Assembly (NCBI GenBank): GCA_965112735.1
Contig: OZ218951.1
Location: 1,302,001-1,366,000, forward strand
Direction of reading: 5' to 3'
DNA: 64,000 bases
Source: Phaeosaccion multiseriatum
Lineage: Eukaryota > Ochrophyta, other classes
The notes below the pieces were generated by a model. That model was not told the DNA's origin, made no database searches, and saw only the letters and a list, made by a program, of their open reading frames with translations. A program made the translations under genes and the position numbers. This document shows positions 23,270-35,100 of the stretch, piece by piece. The number at the start of each line of letters is the position of its first letter. The stretch's first letter is position 1.

Positions 23270-23356
23270 GAACTGAGGCAACAACGCTCTCGGCCAGTGC
23301 TGCTACCCACTCCGAACTGAGGCAACACGCTCTCGGCCAGTGCTGCTACCCACTCC
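23270..23356 (+). repeat. 43/44-bp direct tandem duplication
   Basis: Two adjacent copies starting GAACTGAGGCAACA and ending CTGCTACCCACTCC. They differ by one base in the CAACAACG/CAACACG region. Confidence 0.95.
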
Positions 23357-24214
23357 ACTGTAGAGAGTCGGAGCGGCCCCCGCCAGCTCCTCAAGCTGTT
23401 TAGTCTGTCAGTTCAAAGCTTTGTCTGTCTGCAGCCCCCCCGCCCCACCGGCAGAGGACAGTCAATCCTCTCTCTTGCGGGTCTCGTCACGTTATATAAA
23501 CCTATTACCACTTCCCCTATATCCCGTCCTCCCCCCTCCTTTTTACAGTGCAGTCAGGTGCCATACAGGGCCCCTTCCTTCCTTCCTTCCTTCCTTCTCC
23601 TCCATCCCATCCCCCCCTTCCCCTTTCCCTTCCATTTCTGTGTTAGACCTACCTAACTTCTTTCGTGTTAGACCTACCTAAACCACCTACCCATCGGTCT
23701 TTCTGCTGGTGCTTCGCTCTTTGTTGAGAGTGTCACTCAGTCACTCACTGCATTAGTGCCCATCGCCCGCCCCATCCACCGAACGTCACAGCTTCACTCA
23801 CGGTCAGTCCACTTCACTCAGTAAGTCACCGACCCTTGCCCCTCGAGACCGAAGCACCCCATCACCCCGTCACTGATCGACCACGACCAGTTAAACACCA
23901 CGTCAGAGCACCGTCCATGAGCCCTCCTGACACCTGACACTGGTGCTGTCTTCAAATAACATTCACCTTCCCTGTCCCTTCCTTCCTTCCTTCCTTCCTT
24001 CCTTCCTTCCTTCCTTCCTTCCTTGCTTGCTTATGTCTCTGTACATTGCTCTGCTCTGCTTGAGGAGGTTCTGAAGATTCCTTCCCACTGCAGTACTAGT
24101 TGGTCGTGCTCCCTCTCGCAATCCCTCTCTCCCTCTCTCTCTCTCTCTGTGTGTGTATGTGTGTGTGTGTATGTGTTTCGCTCCCCCCCCCCCCCCCTCC
24201 CTCTGTCTGTCTTG

Positions 24215-26392
24215 CTATTGCGCTCCCTCGAGGTCGAGATGCACGCGAGCACTGCCCATGTTGCTGACGTCACCCAGTGCCGTTCGGGCCTTGGCAGCGA
24301 TGGCGCTGGCCTCGGAGACCCTCAGCTTAGGGTCCACACGGATGAACACCTTCATGCAGATGCATGGATTGATCGGTTGGTTGGTTGATAGGTTGGTTGG
24401 TTCGTTTGTTGGTTGGTTGGTTCGTTCGTTGATAAGTTGGTTGGTTGGTTGGTTGATGGGTTGGTTGATGTATTTTGAGTAGTGGTTGAGTTGACCGTGG
24501 ACACACGCAAGAAGGCAGCGGTGGGAAGGTGGGAAGGGAAGGGAAGGGAAAGAGGTTGAGGTCAGAATAAGTGAACCGTACATGAAGGACTCCCTCTTCT
24601 CTCGGACAAGACAGACAAGAAGGGCCAAGAGAGGGCTTTGAAGCACAGCAGGAGGAGAAGGGGGCGAAAAAGCAATAGCAGGGGCAGCACTCGACACATG
24701 GAGGCGGGCAAGGATTCCACAAGAAAGAGATGGGAGAAGGTGCAGTAGCCAGAGAGCAGGCAGGTAGAGGAAGGCAGGCAGACAGACAGGCGGACAGGCA
24801 TATGGGTAGGCATCCACGCACGCACTCACATCCGCAGAGACGTTCATGTCGAGGTAAAAGACCATAATGTTGGTCACTTCTCGCACGTCGGGAAAGACAC
24901 TGAGCGTTTCGCGAATGGCGCTCTCCACCTCCGCTTGGGGAGGGAGCGCCACGGCGGCGGGGCAGGGCTTCTCATCCACGGCAATGTTCACCAACACGTC
25001 GCTCACCGACGGCAGCTTCTGTAGGATGCTCCAGCGCACCCTCTGTCCTATTTGCTGCCCCGCCGACGCACTGATCATCTTATCTGTCCGAATGGTCAGG
25101 TCCACAAGCGTCTCGCGGCCCATTTGGCGTGCGCGAATGCGGTCATAACCCAACACGCCGTCCACGTTCTCAAAGGCCCTCGCCACGTCCCGCGGCAGTT
25201 GTAGATCCACGGTATCTGTGAGCTGCTTGAGGCTCTCCCAGCACACCTGCAGGCCCGTCAGACTCACCATGCCCGCCACAAAGAGCCCTGCCAGAGGGTC
25301 TAGAATCGGAAACCCACACATGGAGCCGATAATGGCCAAGATGGCCACGACTGAACTAATGGCGTCGCTGCGGTGGTGCCACGCGTTTGCGATGAGGACT
25401 TGGCTGTTTAGTCTCTTGCCCACCCTCTCTGTCACCTGGGGGGGGAGTTGGTGATGCAGACAGTCGCCAGTAGTTCGTTTAGCAGAATTGTGGTGCAGGA
25501 GAGGGCGGGTTACTCCAGAGCACCACCCCTACATGAGGGGGGGGGGGGGGCTCAGGAGGCCGTGTGTCGATGTGAATGTCTGATTGAGAAACTGAATGTC
25601 AGACATGCGGAAAAGAGCGGCAGTCGAGGAAGTGGTAGTAGCAGGAGTATCGCCACGAAACAAGGAGGAGGAGGAGCAGGGGAATGAAGAAGTAGACTAA
25701 CACAAACACACCCCTACACCCCTACACCCCTACCCGCCCCTCCCTCCTCACCTGATAGAGGCCCTCTTTGGAGATGATGGACACTGCAGCCGCCAGCACA
25801 GCAAGCCGAGTGGGCCTAAGGGTGTGGGTGTGCGCGTGCCCTGCCGCCGCCGCCGCCTCCACGGCCCCGCCCACTGCCCCTTTCACGGCCCCAGACACTG
25901 CACCTCCGTCCCCCCCCACCCCTGATAACGCCCCGGCTACGGCACCAGGCCCCACATTTGCCGAGGCCAGGATAGGTACCAGCATCTCGTAGGCGTGGTT
26001 GCCGATGTGGAAACCGGCGAGTAGCAGCATGACGCTGATGACGCACGCACCCACGGCTTCGAAGCGGCCGTGGCCGTAGGGGTGGTCCTTCGAGTAGGTT
26101 GGGAGAGCGGGGGGGGGCGGGGGATGGCAGTGAATGGGAGGAGAGCGGGAGAGTGGTGGTGTTGGCATTGGTGTTTGTTTTGAGGGGGGGAAACAGAAGA
26201 GGTTGGGGGGGTGGGGGGGTGGAGTGAGCTTTTTGTATTGTTGTACAGCGGAAGGGCGGCCAGCAGCAAGATTGAGAGCCTCGACTTCGCCTGCGCCTCG
26301 AAGCCAAACTCAAATTCAGTCCACCCCTTCCTCTCACTCGCTCTCTCTCTCTCTCTCTGTCTGTGATTCTCTCACTCTCTGCCCCCTCTCCT

Positions 26393-26432
<40 letters not shown>

Positions 26433-27972
26433 CTCATCTGGAGGCAGCTTCGAGAGCTTCACAGCCCACAGCGTAACTCCATCGCTGAGAAGGTCCGAGA
26501 GGGAGTGGCCCGCGTCAGCAATCATCGCGGCGCTGTGGCCGTATACCCCCGCAAACATCTTGCTTATGGCGAGGCCCAAATTGATCCACACACCTGCCCA
26601 CGTCACGTGCTCCGCCTCCCTTGTGAGAGAAAGTGAGTGAGTGAGTGAGTGAGTGAGTTAGAGAGAGAGAGAGGGGGGGGGGGGGGGGGATACAAGGGGG
26701 GAGGGGACAGGTGTTGAGACAGAGAGAGAAGGGGGGGCAGAGAGGGAGAGAAGGAGAGGGAGAGAATCACACACACAGAGAGAGAGAAAGGGGCACAGAG
26801 AGGGAGAGAAGGAGGTAAGAGTCACACAGAAGAGAGAGAGAGAGCGAGAATGGGAAAAGAGAGAGGCGCACTGCACTGCACTGCACTGCACTGCACTGCA
26901 CTGCCTGCCGCAGTCACCTCGCTGCATCCGGATTGCTCCCGTACAACGCCTCCGGGGCCGAAGCGAGCTTGGAGTGGCTCATCCAGCCGAGGTAGAGGGA
27001 GCTAAAGTTGACCCTGATGCTGGCAACCAAGCTCTTTCCCGCTTCGATAACGCCCAAAAAGGTGGCCACCAGGGCCACCACGGCCACCTCTCGCCGGCTG
27101 GAGCGACGGTAAATGGGCAGCGCTACGACAATGATGGCGGCGAGGACCACACGGGCTAGACTCCTCTTGCTGCGGAGCTGCGCGGGCGTGAGCGTGTGTG
27201 TGTTTGTGTTTGTGTTGCGTATGTTGTGTTGTGTGTGTGTGTGTGTGTGTGTGTGTTGCATCGCATGGCGTGCATGGAGGAAGGCAGGAAATGCGAAAGC
27301 TTTAGGTTCCTTTAAAGTAGCCGGCAGCTTGCCATCACTCTCTCTAGAAGGGCACAAATAAAGGGGGCAATGATCACTTCTCCCGGCCGCCTCCAACCTT
27401 TGCTCTCTTCATCACTTTGAGCTGATGCCTTGTCTTACCGCATTGAGGTCGATGTGCGCGTGGCTGTGAGAGTGACCCATGTGGTTGTGAGAGTGGCCGG
27501 GCACTGAGACTGCCGGAGCTCCATCCAAGCCCAGTGCTGTTGCTCCTCTTGATGCTGTTGCCACTCCACTGCCAATCGGCTCGGGATCTGCGTGATCATG
27601 CGCATGGTCATGACTTTGGCTGCGGAGAACGCCGCTTCTCTTGCCGTTGTTCGTTCCCGTTCTCCTCCTCTTTTTTTGCCCGCTGTACCAAGGCGTCATG
27701 CTCGCGACGCTCCTAACGGAACCGCCGATGTCCTGTCCCCCGCCCGCCCTGCGCCACAGTAGTCCTGAGAGCAGCCCCATCTGAACACCATGTCTTCTCT
27801 CCCTCACTACACTCGAATGACCATTACTCCTTCCGCCTCCGACAGATCGGGTTTTGTATCTCCCACACGGCCAACAATGTTTCGAGACGGGGATTGTCTG
27901 GAAGGCCGCTGCGTCCTGCTCCGCCGCCAGCGCCACGCAGACAGCCAGAAGAGCCGCCTTGGAAAGCCCCAT
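24215..27972 (-). CDS. Cation diffusion facilitator (CDF) metal transporter, plastid-targeted, 685 residues
   Basis: Five exons (27972-27439, 27177-26918, 26619-26433, 26087-25752, 25435-24830) plus a last exon 24349-24215 give 685 residues. CDF proteins export Zn2+, Mn2+, Fe2+ or similar from the cytosol by proton antiport. Diagnostic segments are AAMIADAGHSLSDLLSDGVT (HxxxD metal site), PPDEDHPYGHGRFEAVG, NAWHHRSDAISSVVAI (second HxxxD), and a C-terminal cytosolic domain ending ARVHLDLEGAQ. The N-terminus has a signal peptide and then DAAAFQTIP, an Ala-Phe motif implying secondary-plastid import. His-rich stretches (SQSHDHAHDHAD, HSHNHMGHSHSHAHID) precede the membrane part and GHAHTHT lies between spans, probable metal-buffering loops. 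The ATG at 27972 was chosen because the codon at 28011 is GTG. Metal specificity cannot be called. Confidence 0.92.
24379..24475 (+). repeat. (TTGG)n array in the last CDF intron
   Basis: GGTTGGTTGGTTGA and TTCGTTTG variants lie directly upstream (in gene sense) of the final exon. The complementary CCAA unit recurs at 44876-44920. Confidence 0.9.
26867..26904 (+). repeat. (CACTG)n pentanucleotide array
   Basis: Seven to eight CACTG/ACTGC units in the second CDF intron. Confidence 0.9.
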
Positions 27973-28206
27973 GACCTTGGCGTTTTTTTCAATGAAGGGG
28001 GCGCCTGGCACGCTCGCACGGATGTATTTTTGAGTTTCACCTTCGTTGTTTTTGTTTTGGGAAGATCTCGAAAATCGATCGAGATCTCCTCCTCTCCCAC
28101 AAAACGTCCCTCACATCAAACCTCCACAACCTCCTTCCTTCGTCCTCATCCCTCTGAGCCTTCGGAGCAGAGAGGTTTCTGTAGCTGTGCGAGAGATAGA
28201 AAGACG
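27973..28206. promoter_or_regulatory. 234-bp divergent promoter with a perfect palindrome
   Basis: Separates the start codons of the CDF transporter and the saposin-like gene. It contains AGATCTCG-9-CGAGATCT at 28063-28087, with ATCGAT in the spacer. A dimeric transcription factor site serving both genes is plausible but unproven. Confidence 0.4.
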
Positions 28207-29856
28207 ATGGGCGTTCAGCGGCGATCAGCCAAGGCCTTGCTGCCGGTGCTCGGCTCGCTGCTTTTGGTGTCTGCTCAGTTCGGGATGCCCCCAACACCCA
28301 AGGCGGAGCCAGTCAAGAGTGAGTCCAGCCGAAAGGCGTTGGCTTCTGCTGCTTCTGCTGTCAACGCTTGTTATGGCTTGTTCCGAGTGAAAAGGGCAGC
28401 CACGTGGCTATTTGGCAGCCAACTTGATAGCGGGGGGGTAGGTCTGTAGCCTGAAGTGCCTTAACGCAGCCTGATCTAGCCCAAGTACTTCTCCCTACCA
28501 CTCTTGACCCCATTCTTCACTCCTTTGGAGCCTACTCCTCTCTCCCCACCCCCTCCCCCATCCCCCTTCTCTCAACCTTCTTCTCTACATACCCCAACCC
28601 CACCCAATCCTCTGTGTGCGGCCTTTCCCACACAGGTGACCTTCCTCTCATTGGCTGCGGTGTGTGCAAGGAGCTCGTGAAGCAGGCCTTGGTTTCAGCA
28701 GAGGCCATGAAGGAAGCCGCGCCATATAACAAGGTGAGGGTGCTGCTGAGCCCCCCCCCTTCCTCCTCTGAGGATACATCCCACCTCCTCCCTGTTGCGT
28801 CGAAGGCTTGCCGGGAAGCAACTCCTACCCTACCTCACTCCACAACTCACTCACACGCGCTCCCTCTCTACACTACTTGCGTAATACTCTCTCAATCCTC
28901 GCGTGCTACGTAAGGTGCATGAGGACGACATCTTGTCCATGGTGGAGGGGCTGTGCGATGCGGCAGCGGCCGAGGGGCGATGGATCACAGCAACGGACCT
29001 AGAGCTAGACAGCAGTGATCACCTCACCCTCGTCACACACGAGGGCAAGATTGGGCATTGCAAGGAAGAGTGCGAAACCGTCGCAAAGGTGCGTGCTTTA
29101 CGGGGTGATGCGTTGCTTGCGTACGTGAGTGTGAGTGAGCGGGCGTGTTTGTGGCGTGTGTGCAGGCGAGTGCGAGTGTGTGGCTGGACGTGGCTCTTCG
29201 TCCTCGGACACTCTCCTGGCACGCACGCTCGCACGCACGCAGGCAGGCTCGCTCCACACGAACCTTTGCTCCCCAATCGCTTGGAGTGTTCACCCTCTCT
29301 ACGGCTGGTTCGTCAGTTCATTCCATCACGCTGTTCTTCCTCCTCCTCCTCCTCCTCCTCCTCCTCCTCCTCCTCCTCCTCCTCCTCTTCCTTCTTCCTT
29401 CCTTTTCAGAGCTGTCGGAAGCTTGTACAGGAAGATATGGACATGGAGGAGCTCGTGGTGGCCCTGTGGAATAGAGCCAAGAAGAGTAACTGGGACGCAC
29501 CCTCCCTCCAGGATGAGGCTTGCAAAGAGTGGAGCGACCGCTGCTCAGGGAAGGGGGACCCTCCCGTGGGCGCGTCGGGGAGGAAGGACTACCTTTGGAA
29601 AGAGAAGAGCGAAGAGGACGCTCGGATGGAGGAGCTGATGGCGTCGATGGGTGGAATGGGTGGAATGGGTGGGATGGGAGGAATGTTCGATGCGGAGAAG
29701 ATGGCTGAGATGATGGCCAAGGATGGAGGAGCAGGCATGGCAGAGCTCATGGCTGGGATGGGAGGGGGGGGAGGTATGGGCATGGGTATGGGAGGAGGAG
29801 GAGGGGGGGGGGGGATGGGCGACTTTGACCTTCCTCCAGGCTACGAGGATCTGTGA
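28207..29856 (+). CDS. Secreted saposin-like (canopy/DUF3456-like) protein, 276 residues
   Basis: Four exons, 28207-28318, 28636-28733, 28915-29088 and 29410-29856, with consistent phases. An N-terminal signal peptide (ALLPVLGSLLLVSAQFGMP) directs it to the secretory pathway. The folded part has paired cysteines: GCGVCKELVKQALVSAEAM, SMVEGLCDAAAAEGRW, GHCKEECETVAKSCRKLVQE and DEACKEWSDRC. This spacing of helices and cysteines suits the saposin-B fold, as in canopy-type ER proteins that bind other proteins or lipids; the assignment is by pattern only. The C-terminal 90 residues are unusual: repeated GGMGGMGGM units, MAEMMAKDGG and a Gly/Met tract, ending FDLPPGYEDL, resembling the Gly/Met-rich tails of some Hsp70 and chaperone partners. 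It shares a short promoter with the CDF transporter. Confidence 0.82.
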
Positions 29857-30297
29857 ATAAGTCATGAACCAGACCTACTCGGGGGGGGGGGGAGAAGGAA
29901 GGTGGAGGCGAGGGGAGAAGGAAGGTGGAGGCGAGGGGAGAGGATTTGCGAGATGAGACGGCGGGAAGATTGGGGGCGACTCGCTGACAGAAGGGGAGAG
30001 AGAGGGGGAGGGGTAGGGGGTGGCGAGGGGGGCACCCCATCTGTGGAGGAGGAGAGCAGACCACCGTACGGCTTCTCTTGATTGAAAGCCACATGGTCCC
30101 CTCCCCGAGCAGTGCGACAATGGAGGCAGAGGGCGAGGGTCAGAAGGACAGAGGCTCCCTTAGCATGTTGGGGATTCGGAGCTGGGCAGTTCACACATCG
30201 TAGCCACAGTAACAACTGCCCTCTCTCTCTCTGTGTGTGTGTGTGTGCGTGTTGTTGGAGAGTGCCCCAAGGAACATGCATGTCTTTGCCCTTTGGT

Positions 30298-30334
<37 letters not shown>

Positions 30335-31574
30335 GTGAGTGAGGCAAAGCGCTACAGCGAACGCTGCTATTGGCCATTCACCGCTCATCCGCCCAACCAA
30401 CCAATACATACATAGCATCATTGCATGCCTTCCCTTATCTTCCTCTGCACATTTTGTATTAACAATCACAGGATTACCGCATAGCAGTACAGCAGTCGCC
30501 AACAGTTGCGTATCGGTGGTGTGGGCGAAGTCGACAGGCCGCAGTGCCAAGGTAACAGACCTCTCGCACCATCAACCAACCGTCTCAACCAAGAAAAAGT
30601 ACGCCACCGCCCCCACCACACACACACACACATCTCCAACCTCGCCTTCCAGCAGTTGGTGATACATCAGCAGCAGTGAGTGGTCCCCTCATATTTCGGT
30701 TCCTGCTCCTCAGTGACTTGGCTCATCCCGTGGGGTGCCATCCTCCTTTGGTGTGGAGTACACGCTCCACCCACTCGGTTTGCTGCCCCTCGAATATCTG
30801 GCGTTGTGTGGAGTCCAACCCAATCCAACGGCGTGGCCCTGGAGCGCGGCTCTGAAGCTTCTGTGATATCCGTCACAAATTTTTCGCCTCCTTCTCGTGC
30901 CCCATCCCGGCGGAGCTTGGGGGGGTTGAGAGAGCGTGATGGGGCGTGATGGTAATCGCCGAAGAGGCCCATTTTTTCCCCCTAGGCTCAAGAGACATCC
31001 ATGGCGGTGGGTGGGGCAGAGATAGCAACACGACAACAAAGAGAGAGAGAGTCGAGTCTCGAGTCTGCATCGTCGATGTTGTCCACAACGCCATGCTTCG
31101 TCGCGCCGCGATCCACCGCCTCAGCCCCCCACCCCCCCCTCTTTCTCTTTCATCCTGCACCGAGCCTCTTTGATGAGCCCACTCTCTCTTTCTTCCTGCC
31201 ACCGAGCCCCATCGCAGGTCGGGAGTCGAAGACGGAGAGAGGGCGAGAGAGAGAGTGAGAGAGGGGGGTCTATTTGTCCTTGTTTTCGCCCCCCGCTGTC
31301 CCTTGCTGCTTGTCCTTGTTTTGACCGTACCCGTACCGGCCCTTCCATGTGTTGGTGGTCTTGTCCCTGGACGGAAGAGGTGGTCAGACATGTCAGGAAG
31401 AGGGGAAACGACACGCCGGAGGAGCGGAGTTAGAGAAGAAGAAGAGGGGGACGGGAGAGAGTGGTGGTGACAGACAAGCTCATCTTGGTCGCCCTCTACC
31501 TCTGCCGCGGATACCCTCCAGCCGCAGCATCACCACATCTCTCCTCTGGCTTTCCCCCCCGGAGATATAGCCAC
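29857..31574. other. Intergenic, no gene supported
   Basis: About 1.7 kb with (GT)n/(CA)n tracts near 30232-30332, GA-rich stretches and one near-copy of the dispersed motif CAGTTGGTGATACATCAG at 30654-30671. Open frames here lack coding character and splice structure. Confidence 0.5.
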
Positions 31575-31778
31575 TCACCAGTCTGGGTCCCAGCCCACGT
31601 CCCTGCTGCCAGTGTTCATGAAGGCCCCCCGCTGTACCTGCGAGCCGGTGAGGGCATCTTCACTCTTGAAGATGTTCTTCCCGTTCCCGGCCAATCGCAT
31701 CCTCACTATGTAGGGTACAGCTCCGAACACCACAGCAAGGCCGAACGCCCCGCTCGCTATCTTCAGGTTACGACTCAT
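31575..31778 (-). CDS. Small membrane protein, 67 residues, DVGWDPDW C-terminus
   Basis: ATG at 31778-31776 and TGA at 31577-31575. The protein starts MSRNLKIASGAFGLAVVFGA and has one N-terminal membrane span (about residues 7-24), then a basic stretch and the soluble end RGAFMNTGSRDVGWDPDW. Very short proteins with an N-terminal anchor and a Ser-Arg/Lys-Asp-x-Gly-x-Asp-Pro-Asp-Trp end appear to recur in plants and algae, often predicted for mitochondria or plastids; this is recalled from memory and not checked. The TGA lies within TGGTGAGTGG, so GTGAGT could be a donor leading to a further exon, but the match of the C-terminus argues for termination here. It is divergent from the HECT ligase gene. 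Confidence 0.65.
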   Translation of the reverse strand: MSRNLKIASGAFGLAVVFGAVPYIVRMRLAGNGKNIFKSEDALTGSQVQRGAFMNTGSRDVGWDPDW

Positions 31779-32167
31779 GTGGAGATTAACTCGTCCCCCC
31801 CAAAAAAAGTTTTGTCCCTCTTGGTGATCAATCTTCAATTTCAGTTCCAGCTCAGAGGGGGTTGGCGATCGGTCTAAGCAGAAAAATGATAGGAGATAAT
31901 TAGATAATAACCATGGAGATGCACAAAGCGTAGGCCTGCACCTCACGCAGCGCAAGATCAGGGGGACTTTCACAAGACGTAGAAAAGAACAACCTCGGAA
32001 GGGAGGAGGAGGGCTGGGACGAGGAACAAAAGCCTTCGAAGGCACCCCTCCCTTTCCCGAGAAGCGCCTTGCTTTATAAGGGCCTGCTTGCAGACAGCAC
32101 AGCGTTCTGGGATCGTCTGGGGATATAGTCCTCAAAGTCCTCGCGGCAGAAGCAGCGACAATCAGGC
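31779..32167. promoter_or_regulatory. Divergent upstream region of the HECT ligase and the 67-residue protein
   Basis: 389 bp between two start codons. It includes an AT-rich patch around 31880-31912 and no clear TATA box. The assignment rests only on position. Confidence 0.35.
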
Positions 32168-35100
32168 ATGGCGGAGAGCGGAGCGGCCGCTCCCGATTTG
32201 GGAGCTACCGGTGCCGATGAGGCTACCGCGGCGGGCGACGACCTCTCCTCCAATTGGTCATGCTCCGTGTGCACCTATCTCAACACACCCTCTCTGGTCT
32301 CCTGTGAAATGTGCGGGACACCCGCCCCGAAGAGCAGCAGCAGCAGCGGCAGTGGCGGCGGCGGCGGAGGGGAAGAGGAGGCGAAGGCGGGTGGGGGGGA
32401 TGATGCGTTGGGGGGCTTCTGGATCTGCAAGGCGTGCACCATGCAGAACGTCGCGGGATCTTGCCAGTGCTACATGTGCGGAACGACGGACCAGGCGCGG
32501 CAGGCAGAGCTGGAGGCTGCCGGAGGGGGCGGGGCTGGCGGCGGAGGGCTGACACCTGCACTCTTGCAAAAGCTGCACGCCAAGGGACACTTCTCTCTGC
32601 AGGTGCGTGCGTGCGTTCGTGGTCTTGCCTTGCCTTTCCATGCGTTGCTGACTTGTCGAGGCCCAAGAGGAGAGCCGAGAGGAAAGCCCCGTTCCCACGT
32701 TTTCCCGCAAAGGACTTACAATTGCACTCACCCACTCACCGACGCGGATGCAAACGGGAAGGGAGGGGTCCTCGCTTGTCAACAGCCAAGCAATTGGTCA
32801 TACTCCGACTCTCTCACATCAGTCTCCCTCCCTCCCTCCCTCCCGCACTTTCCTCTCGCTTCCTCTGCTCCTCCCCCTCCCCCCCCCCCTCCCCATGCTC
32901 CCCAGGGATACCTGACGGAGCTCTGCCACACACTCGCCCTGGGAGTAGCGGAGGCCGAGGCAGGAATGCGCAGAGGCTCTATTGACTTGGCCTACGTGCC
33001 CGTCCTTCAGTCTATCCTCGACGGCTACGGCCGCTTGGGCCCCGAGCCCAGTCTGCTCGCTGCCAGAGCACTCAACTACATGCTCCAGATGGGCGGAGGA
33101 GCCGCCATGAGCCAGCAGCAGCAGCAGCAGCAGCAGCAGGAGGTGAGTGTGAGTGTCTATGGACGCTTCACTTTGCCTTTGCGTCGATTGACTCGATGCA
33201 AGCAGTGTGCTTGCTTCCCGCTCTCAACACTCAAAACTTTTTTGTTACTCCTCCCGCTCACCAGTCATCCCCTTCCTCCCTCCCTCCCTCCGTCCCTCTC
33301 CTTCCCTCCCTCCTTCCCTCCCTCCCTCCCTCCCTCCCTCCCTCCCCCCTTCCTTCTCCCTCTCATACTCTTTCTCTCCCCCTCCTTCCTTAACCGCCCC
33401 AAAACCCAAAGGAGAGCAAGAGCAGCAGCAGCGGCGGGCAATCGCAGAAGCCGATGGCGCGGTACCTTCGCTGCATGTGCTATGCATCCGACGCCAGCCT
33501 CACAGGTAGTGGTGGTACCTACCAGGAGCTCGCCCAAGAGTGTATGACCGGAATTGAGCTCCTGTCACGCGCTTCAGCGAGTGCCCTGAAGGACCTGGCA
33601 TCGGCCGATGTGGGCGGAGGGGCTATCGCTGTGCTAAGCTCCTTTATACGGTGCACGTACGGCGTTCGTCGGTCTCGTTCCAGCAGCGTAGGAGACACAG
33701 CACCGGGGGGAGGAGAAGAGGCCATGGGTAGTGGTGGGAGTGGAAGGCTCCTACTGGAGGGCGGCAGCAGCAGTGGCAGTGCAGTTTCTTCTTCCTCCTC
33801 CTCCTTACCTTCCCCCAGTATGGACGGAGGGAGGCGGCCAAGTGGTGGTGGTGGTGGAGGAGGAGGAGGAGGGGCCGGAGTGGGGCAGGGGGGCGAGCTT
33901 GCAGTGGGAAAGGCACTGGACATGCTTCCCGTTCTACTCGACGCGCTGCATGCTCCCAGGGCGGCAGGGAGACCGGTGGCCTCATCAGCAGCGTCAGCAG
34001 CTTCTTCCTCCTCCTCGCCCTCCTCGATTGTCAGTAGGCTGTCTGCACCGCGCGGAATGAGCTTGTCGTTCTCCTCGCCCTTCTCGCCTTCGCCTTCGTC
34101 GTCGGCGTCTTCTCCTTCGTCTTCGCCTTTTCCCTTTTCCCCAGCTGCTGTAGACGCGGCCTCGAGGGAGAGAGCAACAGCAGCAGCCGCAGCAGCATCG
34201 CCAGTTGGTGGTACAGCAGCGTCGACAGCAGCAGCGACCGCAGCAGCGGCTCGTGAGCGTCGCTGGGAGGAGATTGAAGACCTCATGTCGTGCTTCTGTG
34301 CGGTGCTGCGGCACGGGGGCACCTCCAACAAGGAAATTGTGCTGGGCCTGCTCGGTTCCAAGCTCCTCACTGCCGATGCGTCGTTGCCCACATCAGCTGC
34401 AGGTGCAGGTGGTGGTGATACAGACACAGCCACAGACGACGACGACGATAGCCCGATGGACTCGGACCGCATGCACAGTCTCTTGGCGCCCCTCTTGTGG
34501 GACGAGTCGCTCCTTCCGGCCTGTGTGCTCGATCGCTCGTCCTCAGCCATGGGCTGCCATATGATGGCTCTAAGTCTCGCCTACCGCTTCATGGCCTCCA
34601 GCGTACACCTCTTCTCCGTGGGGGTGAGTGCGGAGAGTCGACTGTTGCCGGCGGTGCTGGGCACACTCAACGACCTCTATCTGGAGGGGGGGGAGGAGGG
34701 AGTAGGCCTGGGCACCCCCCTGGCAGGGGGAAGGACGTGGGCCTTCAATGACGCTTCGCCTCATACACCGCGCAAGAGGAGCCCTAGCCTAGGGTCAGCA
34801 TCAGGTGTGTTGAGTGGAGGCGGCAGTGGCAGCTTCAAAATGCTCAGCCGGCGACCGTCTCAACCGTCAGGAGGGGCAATGTCAACAGAGCTACTCGCCA
34901 ACAGCGGCTTGGCCATGCTCAGACTACTCGGGCTGGTGTGCCACGGCCTGACGTACGGCTCTCTTCCTCCGGCGATGGACCTGTGGAGCACACGATTCGA
35001 TAAGCAGCAGGCCAAGCGCAGGGCAGGAGGAGAGAGGGCGTTGGCATCTCTCCTGGTGGGCGGGCCCGGAGGCCTCAGTCTCGGCCTAGAAGGCCTGGCG

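Larger units (their letters stand above)
22981..24214. other. Convergent intergenic region, no gene seen
   Basis: Between the OSCA-type gene and the CDF transporter. It holds AATAAA at 23248-23253, a 43/44-bp tandem duplication at 23270-23356, (TTCC)n runs at 23577-23596 and 23980-24023, and a (CT)n/(GT)n tract before the CDF stop codon. Confidence 0.6.

Noticed and set aside
24149-24210. Possible tRNA or structured RNA in CT/GT-rich intergenic DNA
   Set aside because: Only dinucleotide repeats are present; no cloverleaf or TPsiC-like sequence was found here or elsewhere.
28009-28011. Upstream start for the CDF transporter
   Set aside because: The codon is GTG; the ATG at 27972 gives a proper signal peptide.
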